Shown here: piece after piece, positions 17,416 through 26,500 of the stretch
Position numbering within the stretch: the first letter of the stretch is position 1
Layout of the letters: every line of letters begins with the position of its first letter
Assembly (NCBI RefSeq): GCF_008298015.1
Contig: NZ_VTPX01000004.1
Span: 310,001 to 374,000, forward strand
DNA length: 64,000 bases
Reading direction: 5' to 3'
Source of the DNA: Salinicola corii
GTDB lineage: Bacteria; Pseudomonadota; Gammaproteobacteria; Pseudomonadales; Halomonadaceae
Position numbers and translations under genes: made by a program
Notes under the pieces: generated by a model
What the model was told of the DNA's origin: nothing
The model's input: the letters and a program-made list of their open reading frames with translations, nothing else
The model's database searches: none

Positions 17416-19494
17416 TCACACCTGCCCGTAGCGCCCGGCTTCGTCGCCCAGCCAGCGGCGGATCAGCGGCGTCGCGGCGTCGGAGGCTTCTTCCAGCAGC
17501 GCCTGGGCCAGGGCGGTGACGGTATCGAGCAGGTCGCGATCGCGCTCCAGATCGGCGATCTTCATCTGCGCCAGGCCGGTCTGGCGGGTGCCTAGCACTT
17601 CACCGGGGCCACGCAGTTCGAGATCCTTCTCCGCGACCTTGAAGCCGTCGGTGGTGTCGCGCAGGATGCCGAGTCGCTGGCGGGAGTGGTTCGATAGCGG
17701 CGGGTGATAGAGCAGCACGCAGTAGCTGTCGACGCTGCCGCGACCGACCCGGCCGCGTAGCTGATGCAACTGGGAGAGCCCCAGCCGCTCCGGGTTCTCG
17801 ATGATCATCAGGCTGGCGTTGGGCACGTCGACGCCGACCTCGATCACCGTGGTGGCGACCAGCAGGTCCAGCTCGCCGCGCTTGAAGGCATCCATCACCT
17901 CGACCTTTTCCTGCGCCTTCATGCGACCGTGGACCAGCCCGACGTTGAGCTCCGGCAGCGCTTCTACCAGCGTATCGCGGGTCACTTCCGCCGCCTGGCA
18001 GGTCAGCGCTTCCGACTCCTCGATCAGGGTGCAGACCCAGTAGGCTTGGCGGCCCTCGGCGCAGGCGTTGCGGATACGCTGGATCACTTCCGGGCGACGC
18101 TCGTCGGGGACGGCAACGGTGTGCACCGGGGTGCGGCCCGGCGGCAGTTCGTCGATCACCGAGAGATCGAGATCGGCGTAGGCGCTCATCGCCAGGGTGC
18201 GCGGGATCGGCGTCGCGGTCATGATCAGCTGGTGCGGCGTCAGGCCACCGGATTCGCCTTTCTGGCGCAGCGCCAGGCGCTGGTGAACGCCGAAGCGATG
18301 CTGCTCGTCGATCACCGCCAGCCCCAGCCGATGGAAAGTCACGTCGTCCTGGAACAGCGCATGCGTCCCCACGGCGACCTGCACGCGACCGTCGGCGATG
18401 GCCGCCTTGGTGTCCAGACGTGCCTTGCCCTTTAGCTTGCCGGCCAGCCAGCCGACCTCGATCCCCAGCGGTTCGAGCCAGGCACGGAACTGGCGAAAGT
18501 GCTGCTCGGCGAGGATCTCGGTGGGGGCCATCACTGCCGCCTGGCAGCCGCCGGCAATGGCGTTCAGCACCGCCATGGCGGCGACCACGGTCTTGCCCGA
18601 GCCGACATCGCCCTGCACCAGCCGCAGCATCGGTACCTCCCGCTCCAGGTCGCGTCCGATCTCCTCCAGCACGCGGCGCTGCGCCTGGGTCAGCGAGAAC
18701 GGCAGCTGGGTCAGAAAACGCGCCTGCAGATTGCTGGCGGCCGCGAGCCGGGGGGCGCCATCGGCCTGAATCCGCAGGCGGACCTGGCGCAGGCTCAACT
18801 GATGCGCCAGCAGCTCTTCCAGGGCTAGTCGTCGCTGGGCGGGGTGACGGCCGTCGGCCAGACGCTCCTGCGGGGCGTCTGGCGGCGGCTCGTGGAGATA
18901 GCGCAGCGATTCGATCAGCCCCGGCAGCCGAAAGCGCCCGCGCAGCGGTTCGGGAATCCACTCCGGCAGGCTCTCGGGGGCTGCCGCCAGTCGCTTCAGC
19001 GCCTGCTGGATCAGGGCGCGCAGGCGCGGTTGTGCCAGACCCTCGGTGGTGGGATAGATCGGCGTCAGGTGTTCGTCCACCGGCGTGGCGTCGGACTGGA
19101 TCAGGCGATATTCCGGATGATAGATCTCGAGCCCGGTGCTGCCGGCGCGGGCCTCGCCGAAGCAGCGCACCTGCACGCCCTTGACGAACTGCTGCTGCTG
19201 GGCCGGCGAGAAGTGGAAGAAGCGCAGGCTGAGAATGCCGGAGCCATCCTTGAGCCGGACCAGCAGGCTGCGGCGACGGCCGCGAACGACCTCGGCGGCG
19301 CTCACCTCGCCCTCCACCACCGCCTCGGTGCCGGCGCGCAGGGTGCCGATGGGGGTGATCCGCGTTCGGTCCTGGTAGCGCAGCGGCAGATGGAACAGCA
19401 GGTCGGCGACCTGCTCGATGCCCAGCCTGGCCAGTTTTCCGGCCAGGGCCTCGCCGACGCCGGAGAGGTCGGTGACGGGTTCGTCGAGGCTCAT
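17416..19494 (-). CDS. recG: ATP-dependent DNA helicase RecG
   Basis: 692 aa, the usual RecG length. An N-terminal wedge/OB domain (VTDLSGVGEALAGKLARLGI near the start) binds branched DNA. The motor domain has Walker A GDVGSGKTVVA (about residue 298) and the RecG-type box II VIDEQHRFGVHQR (about 397), followed by TATPIPRTLAM and the QLRGRVGRG motif VI. RecG regresses stalled forks and processes Holliday junctions. Its start overlaps the stop of oxyR (ATGA), so the two are co-transcribed. Confidence 0.95.
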   Translation of the reverse strand: MSLDEPVTDLSGVGEALAGKLARLGIEQVADLLFHLPLRYQDRTRITPIGTLRAGTEAVVEGEVSAAEVVRGRRRSLLVRLKDGSGILSLRFFHFSPAQQQQFVKGVQVRCFGEARAGSTGLEIYHPEYRLIQSDATPVDEHLTPIYPTTEGLAQPRLRALIQQALKRLAAAPESLPEWIPEPLRGRFRLPGLIESLRYLHEPPPDAPQERLADGRHPAQRRLALEELLAHQLSLRQVRLRIQADGAPRLAAASNLQARFLTQLPFSLTQAQRRVLEEIGRDLEREVPMLRLVQGDVGSGKTVVAAMAVLNAIAGGCQAAVMAPTEILAEQHFRQFRAWLEPLGIEVGWLAGKLKGKARLDTKAAIADGRVQVAVGTHALFQDDVTFHRLGLAVIDEQHRFGVHQRLALRQKGESGGLTPHQLIMTATPIPRTLAMSAYADLDLSVIDELPPGRTPVHTVAVPDERRPEVIQRIRNACAEGRQAYWVCTLIEESEALTCQAAEVTRDTLVEALPELNVGLVHGRMKAQEKVEVMDAFKRGELDLLVATTVIEVGVDVPNASLMIIENPERLGLSQLHQLRGRVGRGSVDSYCVLLYHPPLSNHSRQRLGILRDTTDGFKVAEKDLELRGPGEVLGTRQTGLAQMKIADLERDRDLLDTVTALAQALLEEASDAATPLIRRWLGDEAGRYGQV

Positions 19495-20411
19495 GCGGCC
19501 TCGACGTCGCTGCCCTGGATTTTATCGATCGCCTGGATCAGGGCATCGATCGCCTTGGGTCGCGGGAAGCTGGCACGCCACGCCAGTGCGACGCTGCGCG
19601 TCGGGACGTCGCCCTTGAAGGGTCGGCTTTCCAGCAGCCCGCCCTCGTAATGACTGGTACCGATCGCCAATTTGGGCAGCACCGTGATGCCCAGCCCGGA
19701 GGCGACCATGTGGCGAATGGTCTCCAGCGAGCCGCCCTCGGCAATCAGGGTGTTCGAGGGATTGTTGAGCTGCGCGCTGATCGCCGGGCACGCCTCCAGA
19801 ATCTGGTCGCGGAAACAGTGGCCCTCGCCGAGCAGCAGCAGGCGTTCGGTGAGCAGGTCCTCCTTGTCGATCGCCGCCTTCTCCGTCCACGGATGGCCGG
19901 CCGGCAGCAGCACCTCGAACGGCTCCTCGTAGAGCGTCTTGGTGACCACGTCGGGCTCGTTGAAGGGTAGCGCCACGAAGATCGCATCGAGCTCGCCGTT
20001 GCGCAGCTTGCGCCGCAGCACGCCGGTGAAACTCTCCTCGATATAGAGCGGCATCTGCGGCGCGATGCGCGACAGCGCCGGGATCAGGTGCGGGAACAGG
20101 TAAGGGCCGATGGTATAGATGGCGCCGATTCGCAGCGGGCTGATCAACTGGTCCTTGCCCTCGGTGGCCATCTCCCGGATCAATGTCGCCTGCTCCAGCA
20201 CGCGGTGCGCCTGCTCGACGATCCGCTCTCCCAGCGGCGTGACCTGAACGGTGGATTTGGAGCGTTCGAACAGGGCGATGCCGAGTTCGTCCTCGAGTTT
20301 CTTGACGGCCACCGACAGCGTCGGCTGAGAGACGAAGCAGCGTTCGGCGGCGCGGCCGAAATGGCGCTCCTGGGCCAAGGTTACGATGTAGCGGAGTTCT
20401 GTTAGAGTCAT
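19491..20411 (-). CDS. oxyR: Hydrogen-peroxide-responsive regulator OxyR (LysR family)
   Basis: 306 aa. The N-terminal LysR helix-turn-helix (residues about 1-60, with HFGRAAERCFVSQPTLSVAV) precedes a regulatory domain with GHCFRDQILEAC. Its two cysteines fall at about residues 199 and 208, matching the redox pair of E. coli OxyR, so peroxide sensing should be intact. The protein activates catalase and peroxiredoxin genes. It heads an operon with recG, an arrangement also known in pseudomonads. The next gene upstream is divergent, with a 136-base gap. Confidence 0.92.
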   Translation of the reverse strand: MTLTELRYIVTLAQERHFGRAAERCFVSQPTLSVAVKKLEDELGIALFERSKSTVQVTPLGERIVEQAHRVLEQATLIREMATEGKDQLISPLRIGAIYTIGPYLFPHLIPALSRIAPQMPLYIEESFTGVLRRKLRNGELDAIFVALPFNEPDVVTKTLYEEPFEVLLPAGHPWTEKAAIDKEDLLTERLLLLGEGHCFRDQILEACPAISAQLNNPSNTLIAEGGSLETIRHMVASGLGITVLPKLAIGTSHYEGGLLESRPFKGDVPTRSVALAWRASFPRPKAIDALIQAIDKIQGSDVEAA

Positions 20412-20547
20412 TGGCTGGGACCGAAAGGCTCCCTGTCAGCGCGATTTGGCAAGTGAACAGCGGTACGCAATTCTCGTGGTCACGCTCGTGCGTGCGCGTC
20501 CTCAGGGACGAATCATCAAGGACGTTTTACCAAGAGGCTAGGGAAAG

Positions 20548-21426
20548 GTGAAGAAAACAACGCTAATTCTCGGCTGTGGCGATATTGGCACTCAGCTCGG
20601 GAAGCAGTTGATCGACACCGGTCATCGCGTGATCGGCGCGCGGCGCAATGTCGGGGCGCTGGACGGAACCGGTATCGAGGCGGTGGCGCTGGACGTCACC
20701 GACGAAGCGGCGCTGGCGGCGCTGCCGGATGCCGACATCATCGTCTACGCCGTCACGGCGGATCGATTCGAGGCGTCGGCCTACGAGACAGCGTATCCGA
20801 CGGGCCTGAAAGCGGTTCTCGAAACCTTCGGGGCCCGTGAGAACAAACCTGAGCGGGTACTGTTCGTCTCCTCGACCAGCGTCTATGCCCAGCAGGGCGG
20901 TGAAGAGGTCGACGAAACCTCGGAAACCGATCCGCACGGTTTCTCCGGCACGCTGATGCGCGAGGCCGAGCAGGCACTGCTAGCACATGATCTGCCAGGC
21001 ACGGCGGTGCGTTTCTCGGGCATCTACGGCCCAGGGCGAGATCGCCTGATTCGTCAGGTGAGTGAGGGCCGGATCGCGGCCTCCAACCCGCCGATGTATT
21101 CCAACCGCATTCATCGCGACGACTGCGCCGGCGTGATCGCCCACCTGATCCAGCTGACGCTGGACGGCAACACGCTGGAGCCAGTCTATCTCGCCAGCGA
21201 CTGCGATTCGGCGCCGCTGCACGAAGTGATGGCCTGGATCGCCAAGCGGCTCAAGGTCGAGACGCCGGACGTCATCCAGTCTCCGCTGCGGCGTCGCTCG
21301 AGCAAGCGCTGCAACAACCGGCTGCTGCTCGAATCCGGCTACACGTTTCGTTATCCCACCTTCCGCGAAGGTTACGAGGACGTGCTCCAGCAGGGCGGCT
21401 TTCTGTCGGCCAAGGAAAAAGCCTGA
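20548..21426 (+). CDS. NAD(P)-binding epimerase-fold protein (YeeZ-like SDR)
   Basis: 292 aa from a GTG start with GGGAAAG upstream. The Rossmann motif is ILGCGDIGTQLGKQLIDTG (about residues 7-25), and the protein has the extended short-chain dehydrogenase layout. LFVSSTSVYAQQGGEEVDE contains the SST and Y positions, but the usual YxxxK lysine is not obvious. RFSGIYGPGRDRL follows near residue 150. This matches the YeeZ group, whose substrate is unknown. A strong terminator follows about 90 bases downstream. The gene is divergent from oxyR but no functional link is known. Confidence 0.75.
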   Translation: MKKTTLILGCGDIGTQLGKQLIDTGHRVIGARRNVGALDGTGIEAVALDVTDEAALAALPDADIIVYAVTADRFEASAYETAYPTGLKAVLETFGARENKPERVLFVSSTSVYAQQGGEEVDETSETDPHGFSGTLMREAEQALLAHDLPGTAVRFSGIYGPGRDRLIRQVSEGRIAASNPPMYSNRIHRDDCAGVIAHLIQLTLDGNTLEPVYLASDCDSAPLHEVMAWIAKRLKVETPDVIQSPLRRRSSKRCNNRLLLESGYTFRYPTFREGYEDVLQQGGFLSAKEKA

Positions 21427-21513
21427 CGATCATTCGCGATCCGGCATGACGCTTTGGCGACAATTTCGTGTCCACTCGATGACACGATTTCTCAACCCGC
21501 TGAAATATTTGAT

Positions 21514-21537
21514 AAAGCGCCTTCGGGCGCTTTTTTG
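21514..21537 (+). terminator. Rho-independent terminator after the YeeZ-like gene
   Basis: AAAGCGCC, a TTCG tetraloop and GGCGCTTT form a perfect 8-bp stem followed by a T run (six T in total). It separates the epimerase-fold gene from the phosphonate operon. Confidence 0.9.
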
Positions 21538-21559
21538 GTTGCCCGCGCTGCCGCCCGAC

Positions 21560-21577
21560 CTGTCATCGTTTCTTAAT
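21560..21577 (+). promoter_or_regulatory. Possible partial Pho box before phnC
   Basis: CTGTCAT followed after four bases by TCTTAAT resembles the two 7-base CTGTCAT repeats of a PhoB box. The first half is perfect and the second is poor, so phosphate control is possible but not demonstrated. Confidence 0.35.
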
Positions 21578-21588
21578 TGTCTAGATAA
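21577..21588. promoter_or_regulatory. Candidate PhnF operator before phnC
   Basis: TTGTCTAGATAA fits the GntR/HutC operator form GT[A/C]TA[G/T]AC except for the final base. A perfect copy overlaps the phnF start at 24587-24596. Location about 95 bases before phnC suits repression of the whole operon by PhnF. Confidence 0.55.
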
Positions 21589-21683
21589 ATAACCGTCACA
21601 CGACGTCGCCAGACTGTGTTCAACACTCTGGGCCAGGGGTTCATGATCCGACTCGCGGCCCGACACTTTCCGGGACGAATCGC

Positions 21684-22508
21684 ATGACTGCCATCGTTAG
21701 CGTCGAACGGCTCGACAAATCCTTCGGTCCCCATGCGGCCCTGCGCGAGATCGGTTTCGAGATCCATGCCGGCGAGCTGGTCACCCTGATCGGACCGTCG
21801 GGATCGGGCAAGTCGACCCTGTTGCGCCACCTCATCGGATTGACCCGCGCCGACCGCCGGTCGCACAGCCATGTTCGGGTGCTGGATCGCGACGTCCAGC
21901 ACGGCGGGCGTCTGCTCGGCGCCAGCCGCGAACAGCGCCGCCGCTGCGGCTACATCTTCCAGCAGTTCAACCTCGCCGGTCGGTTGAGCGTCATGACCAA
22001 CGTGCTGATCGGTCACCTCGGCGCGATGCCGCGCTGGCGGGCGCTGACCGGGCGCTTCACCCAGCAGGAGCGGGATCTGGCGCTACGGGCGCTGGAGCGC
22101 GTCGGCATCGTCGGACTGGCCCATCAGCGCGCCAACACGCTGTCGGGCGGCCAGATGCAGCGCGTCGCCATCGCCCGGGCGCTGGTGCAGGAGGCGGAAG
22201 TGATCTTCGCCGACGAGCCGATCGCCTCCCTCGATCCGCGCAGTGCCCGCGAGGTGATGGAGATCCTGCAGCGGATCAATCGCGAGGATGGCCGCACCAT
22301 CGTCGTCACCCTGCATCAGGTCGACGTTGCCCGCCGCTACTGCCGCCGCGCCATCGCACTGAAGCAGGGCCGCCTCTACTACGACGGGCCGATCGCGGGT
22401 CTCACCGACGTTCGCCTGCAGGCGCTCTACGAGAACGCCGGTCTCGACGAGCTCGAGTCCCGCCAGCCCGATCACCGGATCGCGACGCCGCTGCACGCGG
22501 TGGGCTGA
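21684..22508 (+). CDS. phnC: Phosphonate ABC transporter, ATP-binding protein PhnC
   Basis: 274 aa cytosolic ATPase. Walker A is [11 protein letters not shown] (about residues 38-48), the Q-loop lies in YIFQQFNL, the signature is [12 protein letters not shown] (about 152-163) and Walker B is [34 protein letters not shown] segment is typical of PhnC. It energises uptake of phosphonates with PhnD and PhnE, encoded directly downstream. It opens the phn operon after a terminator and a control region with PhnF-like and Pho-like sites. Confidence 0.93.
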   Translation: MTAIVSVERLDKSFGPHAALREIGFEIHAGELVTLIGPSGSGKSTLLRHLIGLTRADRRSHSHVRVLDRDVQHGGRLLGASREQRRRCGYIFQQFNLAGRLSVMTNVLIGHLGAMPRWRALTGRFTQQERDLALRALERVGIVGLAHQRANTLSGGQMQRVAIARALVQEAEVIFADEPIASLDPRSAREVMEILQRINREDGRTIVVTLHQVDVARRYCRRAIALKQGRLYYDGPIAGLTDVRLQALYENAGLDELESRQPDHRIATPLHAVG

Positions 22509-22598
22509 TCCGGGCGCACGCTCGACCGCTGACCATCGATTCGTTGCCACAGACCTATCACCAACGATCCATCATCAACGACACTTCAAGGAAACGAC

Positions 22599-23645
22599 AT
22601 GATCTCATCCCTCTTGCGCCGCACGGCCCTGCCGCTGATCGCCGGGCTCGGCCTGCTCGGCGGCACGCTCGCCATGAGTTCCGCTCAGGCCGCCGACGAG
22701 CCGCTGCGCTTCGGCATCATCTCCACCGAGTCGAGTTCCAACCAGTCGACCCAGTGGCAGCCATTCCTGGACGACATGTCCGACGCCCTGGGCGTCAAGG
22801 TCGAGCCGTTCTTCGCCACCGACTACGCCGCGGTGATCCAGGCGATGCGTTTCGACAAGATCGATCTGGCCTGGTACGGCAACAAGTCGGCGATGGAAGC
22901 GGTCGATCGCGCCGGCGGCGAGATCTTCGCCCAGACCGTCGCCGCCAACGGTGCGCCGGGTTACTGGAGCCTGATGATCGTCAACAAGGACAGCCCCTAC
23001 AACACGGTTGAAGACGTGCTGGCGCACGCCGGCGAGCTGACCTTCGGCAACGGCGACCCCAACTCCACCTCGGGCTACCTGGTGCCGGGCTACTACGTCT
23101 TCGCCAAGAATCACGTCGATCCCAACACCGCGTTCAAGCGCACGCTCAACGCCAACCACGAGACCAATGCGCTGACCGTGGCCAACGGCCAGGTCGACGT
23201 CGCCACCTTCAATACCGAGAGCATGGAGCGTCTCGAACTCACCCATCCCGACAAGGCCGCCCAGCTCAAGGTGATCTGGAAGTCGCCGCTGATCCCCTCC
23301 GACCCGCTGGTCTGGCGCACCAATCTGCCGCAGCAGACCAAGGACGAACTGCGCCAGTTCTTCCTCAGCTACGGCGATACCGACAAGCAGAAAAAGATCC
23401 TCGAACCGCTGCAGTGGTCCGGCTTCGCCGCTTCCGACAACGACCAGCTGCTGCCGATCCGTCAACTGGCGCTGTTCAAGCAGCGCGCCCAGGTCGCCGC
23501 CGACGATTCCCTCGATGCCGACGACAAGCAGAAGCAACTCGCCGATCTCGATGCGCGTCTCGAGTCGCTGAACCAGCGCATGGACGCTCGTGAAGCCGCC
23601 CAGGCCAAAAAGGCCGGCAACACCACGGCGATGGCGACCCAGTAA
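22599..23645 (+). CDS. phnD: Phosphonate ABC transporter, periplasmic binding protein PhnD
   Basis: 348 aa with AAGGAAA before the ATG. A Sec signal peptide (about residues 1-31, ending SSAQAAD) leads into the PhnD fold: LRFGIISTESSSNQ, a DYAAVIQAMRFDKIDLAWYG segment and NPNSTSGYLVPGYYVF-like residues that bind the phosphonate group. The last 45 residues (from about 300) are a charged, alanine/lysine/glutamine-rich helix likely to form a coiled coil, longer than in typical PhnD. A 15-base tandem duplication includes the stop codon, and a hairpin follows before phnE. Confidence 0.93.
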   Translation: MISSLLRRTALPLIAGLGLLGGTLAMSSAQAADEPLRFGIISTESSSNQSTQWQPFLDDMSDALGVKVEPFFATDYAAVIQAMRFDKIDLAWYGNKSAMEAVDRAGGEIFAQTVAANGAPGYWSLMIVNKDSPYNTVEDVLAHAGELTFGNGDPNSTSGYLVPGYYVFAKNHVDPNTAFKRTLNANHETNALTVANGQVDVATFNTESMERLELTHPDKAAQLKVIWKSPLIPSDPLVWRTNLPQQTKDELRQFFLSYGDTDKQKKILEPLQWSGFAASDNDQLLPIRQLALFKQRAQVAADDSLDADDKQKQLADLDARLESLNQRMDAREAAQAKKAGNTTAMATQ

Positions 23646-23670
23646 GTCAAGAAAGAGTAAGTCAAGAAAG
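23641..23670 (+). repeat. 15-base perfect tandem duplication at the end of phnD
   Basis: AGTAAGTCAAGAAAG occurs twice head to tail. The first copy contains the phnD stop codon (TAA at 23643-23645), so the duplication leaves the protein unchanged. A self-complementary GAAAGCGCTTTC follows at 23665-23676. Confidence 0.9.
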
Positions 23671-23700
23671 CGCTTTCTGAACACGAGTCTCTGACAGGCC

Positions 23701-23722
23701 GGGGCGGCATCTACGCCGCCCC
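23701..23722 (+). terminator. Hairpin between phnD and phnE, probable attenuator or mRNA-stabilising stem
   Basis: GGGGCGGC and GCCGCCCC form a perfect 8-bp stem around ATCTAC. There is no T run, so full termination is unlikely. Such stems after binding-protein genes commonly raise the level of the upstream message relative to the permease. Confidence 0.6.
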
Positions 23723-23741
23723 CTTGCCATCTTCATGATCG

Positions 23742-24551
23742 ATGCAGCGGAGTCCATGCATGACCACTTCCACACTCGATGCGCGAGCCCGATCGGGTAA
23801 ACGCAGCTGGACCACACTGCTGGGCTGGGCGATCGCCGTCATTGTTCTGGGCTGGGCCTGGCAGGGCGCCGAGATGGCCCCGAGCCTGCTGTTCCAGAAC
23901 GCCGGCAACATGGCGACCCTGGCCGCCGACTTCGTGCCGCCCACTTTCGGCAGCCTCGATCACTATATCGATCAGATGCTGGTCACCATCCAGATCGCCA
24001 TCTGGGGCACGCTGCTGGCGGTGCTGTTCGCGATCCCCTTCGGTCTGCTCTCGTCGGACAACCTGGCGCCGTGGTGGATCAACCAGCCGGTGCGGCGGCT
24101 GATGGATGCCTGCCGCGCGATCAACGAGCTGGTCTTCGCGATGCTGTTCGTGGTCGCCGTCGGCCTGGGGCCATTTGCCGGCACCATGGCGCTGTTCGTC
24201 CACACCACCGGCGTGCTCGCCAAGCTGTTCTCGGAAGCGGTGGAAGCCACCGATGCCGGGCCGATGGAGGGCGTTCGCGTCACCGGTGCCGGGCGCCTGG
24301 AAGAGATCATCTTCGGACTGATACCGCAGGTTCTGCCGCTGTGGATCTCGGTCAGCCTCTATCGCTTCGAATCCAACATCCGCTCCGCCACGGTGCTCGG
24401 CATGGTCGGCGGCGGCGGTATCGGCGTCTCGCTGTGGGAGACCATGCGCGGGTTTCAGTACACCGAGACCGCCACGATCATGCTGGTGATCATCGTTGCC
24501 GTCACCTTGCTCGACATGGTGTCGCAGCGTGTTCGCAAGCGTTTCATCTGA
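23742..24551 (+). CDS. phnE: Phosphonate ABC transporter, permease PhnE
   Basis: 269 aa from the ATG at 23742; a second in-frame ATG at 23760 would give 263 aa and cannot be excluded. Six hydrophobic segments are seen, starting with [20 protein letters not shown]. The EAA loop that contacts PhnC is in [20 protein letters not shown] (about residues 165-184), and [15 protein letters not shown] is the conserved PhnE end. It forms the membrane channel for phosphonate import with PhnC and PhnD. Confidence 0.92.
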   Translation: MQRSPCMTTSTLDARARSGKRSWTTLLGWAIAVIVLGWAWQGAEMAPSLLFQNAGNMATLAADFVPPTFGSLDHYIDQMLVTIQIAIWGTLLAVLFAIPFGLLSSDNLAPWWINQPVRRLMDACRAINELVFAMLFVVAVGLGPFAGTMALFVHTTGVLAKLFSEAVEATDAGPMEGVRVTGAGRLEEIIFGLIPQVLPLWISVSLYRFESNIRSATVLGMVGGGGIGVSLWETMRGFQYTETATIMLVIIVAVTLLDMVSQRVRKRFI

Positions 24552-24585
24552 TGCTGGGGCTTTCCCGGCTTTTTTGGGCCTGATG

Positions 24586-24597
24586 ATGTCTAGACAA
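24586..24597. promoter_or_regulatory. Candidate PhnF operator over the phnF start
   Basis: ATGTCTAGACAA contains the perfect palindrome TGTCTAGACA (24587-24596) and fits the HutC-type form GT[A/C]TA[G/T]AC exactly. It includes the likely phnF start codon, so bound protein would block entry to phnF and the C-P lyase genes. Nine of its ten palindrome bases recur before phnC. Confidence 0.55.
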
Positions 24598-25398
24598 ATC
24601 CTCTCGATACCCCGCTACCGAGAACTGGCCGAAGTGCTGGTCCGCGAGGTCCGTACCGACTACGGCCCCGGCGACCTGCTGCCGACCGAGGCGCAGCTCG
24701 CCAAGCGCTTCGCGGTCAACCGCCACACGGTACGCCGGGCGCTGGACGAACTGGTCGCCGCCGGGCTGGTGACCCGCCATCAGGGGCGCGGCACCCAGGT
24801 GGTCGACCGGCGGCTCGACTACGCCGTCAGTGCCGGCAGTAAGGTGACCCAGAATCTGGCCAGCCTCGGCCTGCCCTCGAACACCTGCTGTCTCGAACAG
24901 GGGCTGGTGACGCCCCCCGAGGCCATCGCCCAGCGCTTCGGGCGCTCCGCCAGCGAGCCGCTGCTGCGGGTCGACACCGTGCGCACCGTCGATGACGCGC
25001 CGCTGATGCGACTGCGCCACTGGTTCGATCCCGAGCGGGTACCGGGCTGGCTCGAGCGCTATCGCGGCGGTTCCACCCGCGCCCTGCTGGGCCAGCATTA
25101 TGGCTTGCGCCTGCATCGCCGACGGGTACGCATCGATGCCGCCGGCGCCGATCGCGACGACACCCGCTGGCTGCAGTGCCCGTTCAACGCCCCGCTGCTG
25201 GTGATGACCAGCGACAACACCGACGCCGCCGGCGTGCTGGTGGAAGTCTCCGTGGGGCGGGCGCGTGCCGACCGGCTCTCCTATCACATTGATTTCGATG
25301 ACGCCGTGGGCCGGGATTTCGACGAAGCCGCTGGCCGTCATCGCGACGCCGCCGGCGACCCTTCCGATCTTTTTCCATCCGACGAGGACGACGCATGA
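24586..25398 (+). CDS. phnF: PhnF, GntR/HutC-type regulator of the phn operon
   Basis: 270 aa from the ATG at 24586; another ATG lies three bases earlier and neither has a strong ribosome site. The winged helix is at about residues 8-75 (DLLPTEAQLAKRFAVNRHTV, RRALDELVAAGLV) and the HutC-type UTRA effector domain at about 95-240. PhnF proteins repress C-P lyase operons. A perfect palindrome matching the HutC-type operator overlaps its own start, suggesting autoregulation. The stop overlaps the start of phnG (ATGA). Confidence 0.9.
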   Translation: MSRQILSIPRYRELAEVLVREVRTDYGPGDLLPTEAQLAKRFAVNRHTVRRALDELVAAGLVTRHQGRGTQVVDRRLDYAVSAGSKVTQNLASLGLPSNTCCLEQGLVTPPEAIAQRFGRSASEPLLRVDTVRTVDDAPLMRLRHWFDPERVPGWLERYRGGSTRALLGQHYGLRLHRRRVRIDAAGADRDDTRWLQCPFNAPLLVMTSDNTDAAGVLVEVSVGRARADRLSYHIDFDDAVGRDFDEAAGRHRDAAGDPSDLFPSDEDDA

Positions 25399-25847
25399 CC
25401 CACACCCCTCGAGGAGCCCGTCAGCGCTTGCTGGCGCTCTCCTCCCGTCAGCACATCGAGGCCCGCTGGGGCGCACTGGGCGCGTGGCTCGGCGATTTCC
25501 CCAGGCACCGCTGTGTCCGCGGTCCGGAGACCGGCATGGCGATGCTCAAGGGGCGTACCGGTGGCACCGGCAACGCCTTCCACCTGGGCGAGATGACCCT
25601 GACCCGCGCCAGCGTCGCCCTCGACGACGGCACCGTCGGCCACGGCTGGGTGCGCGGTCGCGATCATCGCCACGCCGAGCTGATCGCGCTGGCCGATGCC
25701 GTCGCCCAGCACGCCGAATGGCAGGAAGCACTCGAGACGCGACTGCTCGCGCCGCTGGCCGCCGAACTGGCCGAGCGCCAGCGCCGCGACGCCGCCACCG
25801 CCGCCGCCACCCGGGTCGATTTCTTCACGCTGGTGAGGGGGGAATGA
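25395..25847 (+). CDS. phnG: C-P lyase core subunit PhnG
   Basis: 150 aa. PhnG forms the core C-P lyase complex with PhnH, PhnI and PhnJ, and with PhnI takes part in attaching the phosphonate to ribose of ATP. The segments VRGPETGMAMLKGRTGGTGNAFHLGEMTLTRAS (read in parts: RGPETGMAMLKGRTGG and FHLGEMTLTRASV) and GHGWVRGRDHRHAELIALADA are characteristic. It overlaps phnF at its start and phnH at its end by four bases each. Confidence 0.93.
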   Translation: MTHTPRGARQRLLALSSRQHIEARWGALGAWLGDFPRHRCVRGPETGMAMLKGRTGGTGNAFHLGEMTLTRASVALDDGTVGHGWVRGRDHRHAELIALADAVAQHAEWQEALETRLLAPLAAELAERQRRDAATAAATRVDFFTLVRGE

Positions 25848-26500
25848 CGATGGAGAAGGGAACCGTGACGCAGCACAGAGGGGCGTCGAGTGCCGCCTGG
25901 CCCGGGCTGGCCGACCCCGCCCACGACAGCCAGCGCCTGTTTCGCCAGATTCTCGGCGCCATGTCCGAACCGGGCACGCTGACGACGCTGGCCGTGCCGG
26001 CACCGCCCCAGGCGGCGCCGAGTGACGCCCTTGGCGCCGCGCTGTGGGGAGTGATACTGACACTCTGCGATCTCGAGACACGCGTCTGGATTGCCGCTGA
26101 CCTCGACTCGCCGCCCCTGCGCGAGGCGCTGACCTTCCACACCGGGGCGCGCATCACCGACGACCCGGCGAACGCCGATTTCGCGCTGCTGACCCATGAA
26201 TCCTTCGATCCACAGACGCCGTTTGCGCTGGGCAGCGACACCTATCCCGACCGCGGCACCACGCTGCTGGTCGCCGTCGAGCGACTGGCCAACGCCGAGC
26301 CCTGGATTCTCTCCGGGCCTGGCATCGAGACCATCCGCGCACTCGACATCGGCGATTCCCCCGGCTGCCGGGCGCTGATGGATCGGCTGGCCGCCAACCG
26401 CGCCAGTTTCCCGCGGGGTTTGGACATGATCTTCGGCTGCGGCGCGCGGCTGGCGGCAGTGCCCCGCAGCACGCGCGCCGATTCTCGGGAGGTGAACTGA
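25844..26500 (+). CDS. phnH: C-P lyase core subunit PhnH
   Basis: 218 aa from the ATG at 25844, which forms an ATGA overlap with the phnG stop; an ATG six bases later is an alternative. PhnH is a core complex subunit related to PLP-dependent enzymes but without cofactor. Recognisable parts are WPGLADPAHDSQRLFRQILG (residues about 17-36), FALGSDTYPDRGTTLLV and FPRGLDMIFGCGARLAAVPR near the end. The stop shares one base with the phnI start (TGATG). Confidence 0.92.
   Translation: MTMEKGTVTQHRGASSAAWPGLADPAHDSQRLFRQILGAMSEPGTLTTLAVPAPPQAAPSDALGAALWGVILTLCDLETRVWIAADLDSPPLREALTFHTGARITDDPANADFALLTHESFDPQTPFALGSDTYPDRGTTLLVAVERLANAEPWILSGPGIETIRALDIGDSPGCRALMDRLAANRASFPRGLDMIFGCGARLAAVPRSTRADSREVN

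Noticed and set aside
21577-21600. TCTAGATAAATAA before phnC as a transposon or attachment-site remnant
   Set aside because: It is explained better as a PhnF operator, because a matching palindrome sits at phnF; no flanking duplication or integrase was seen.
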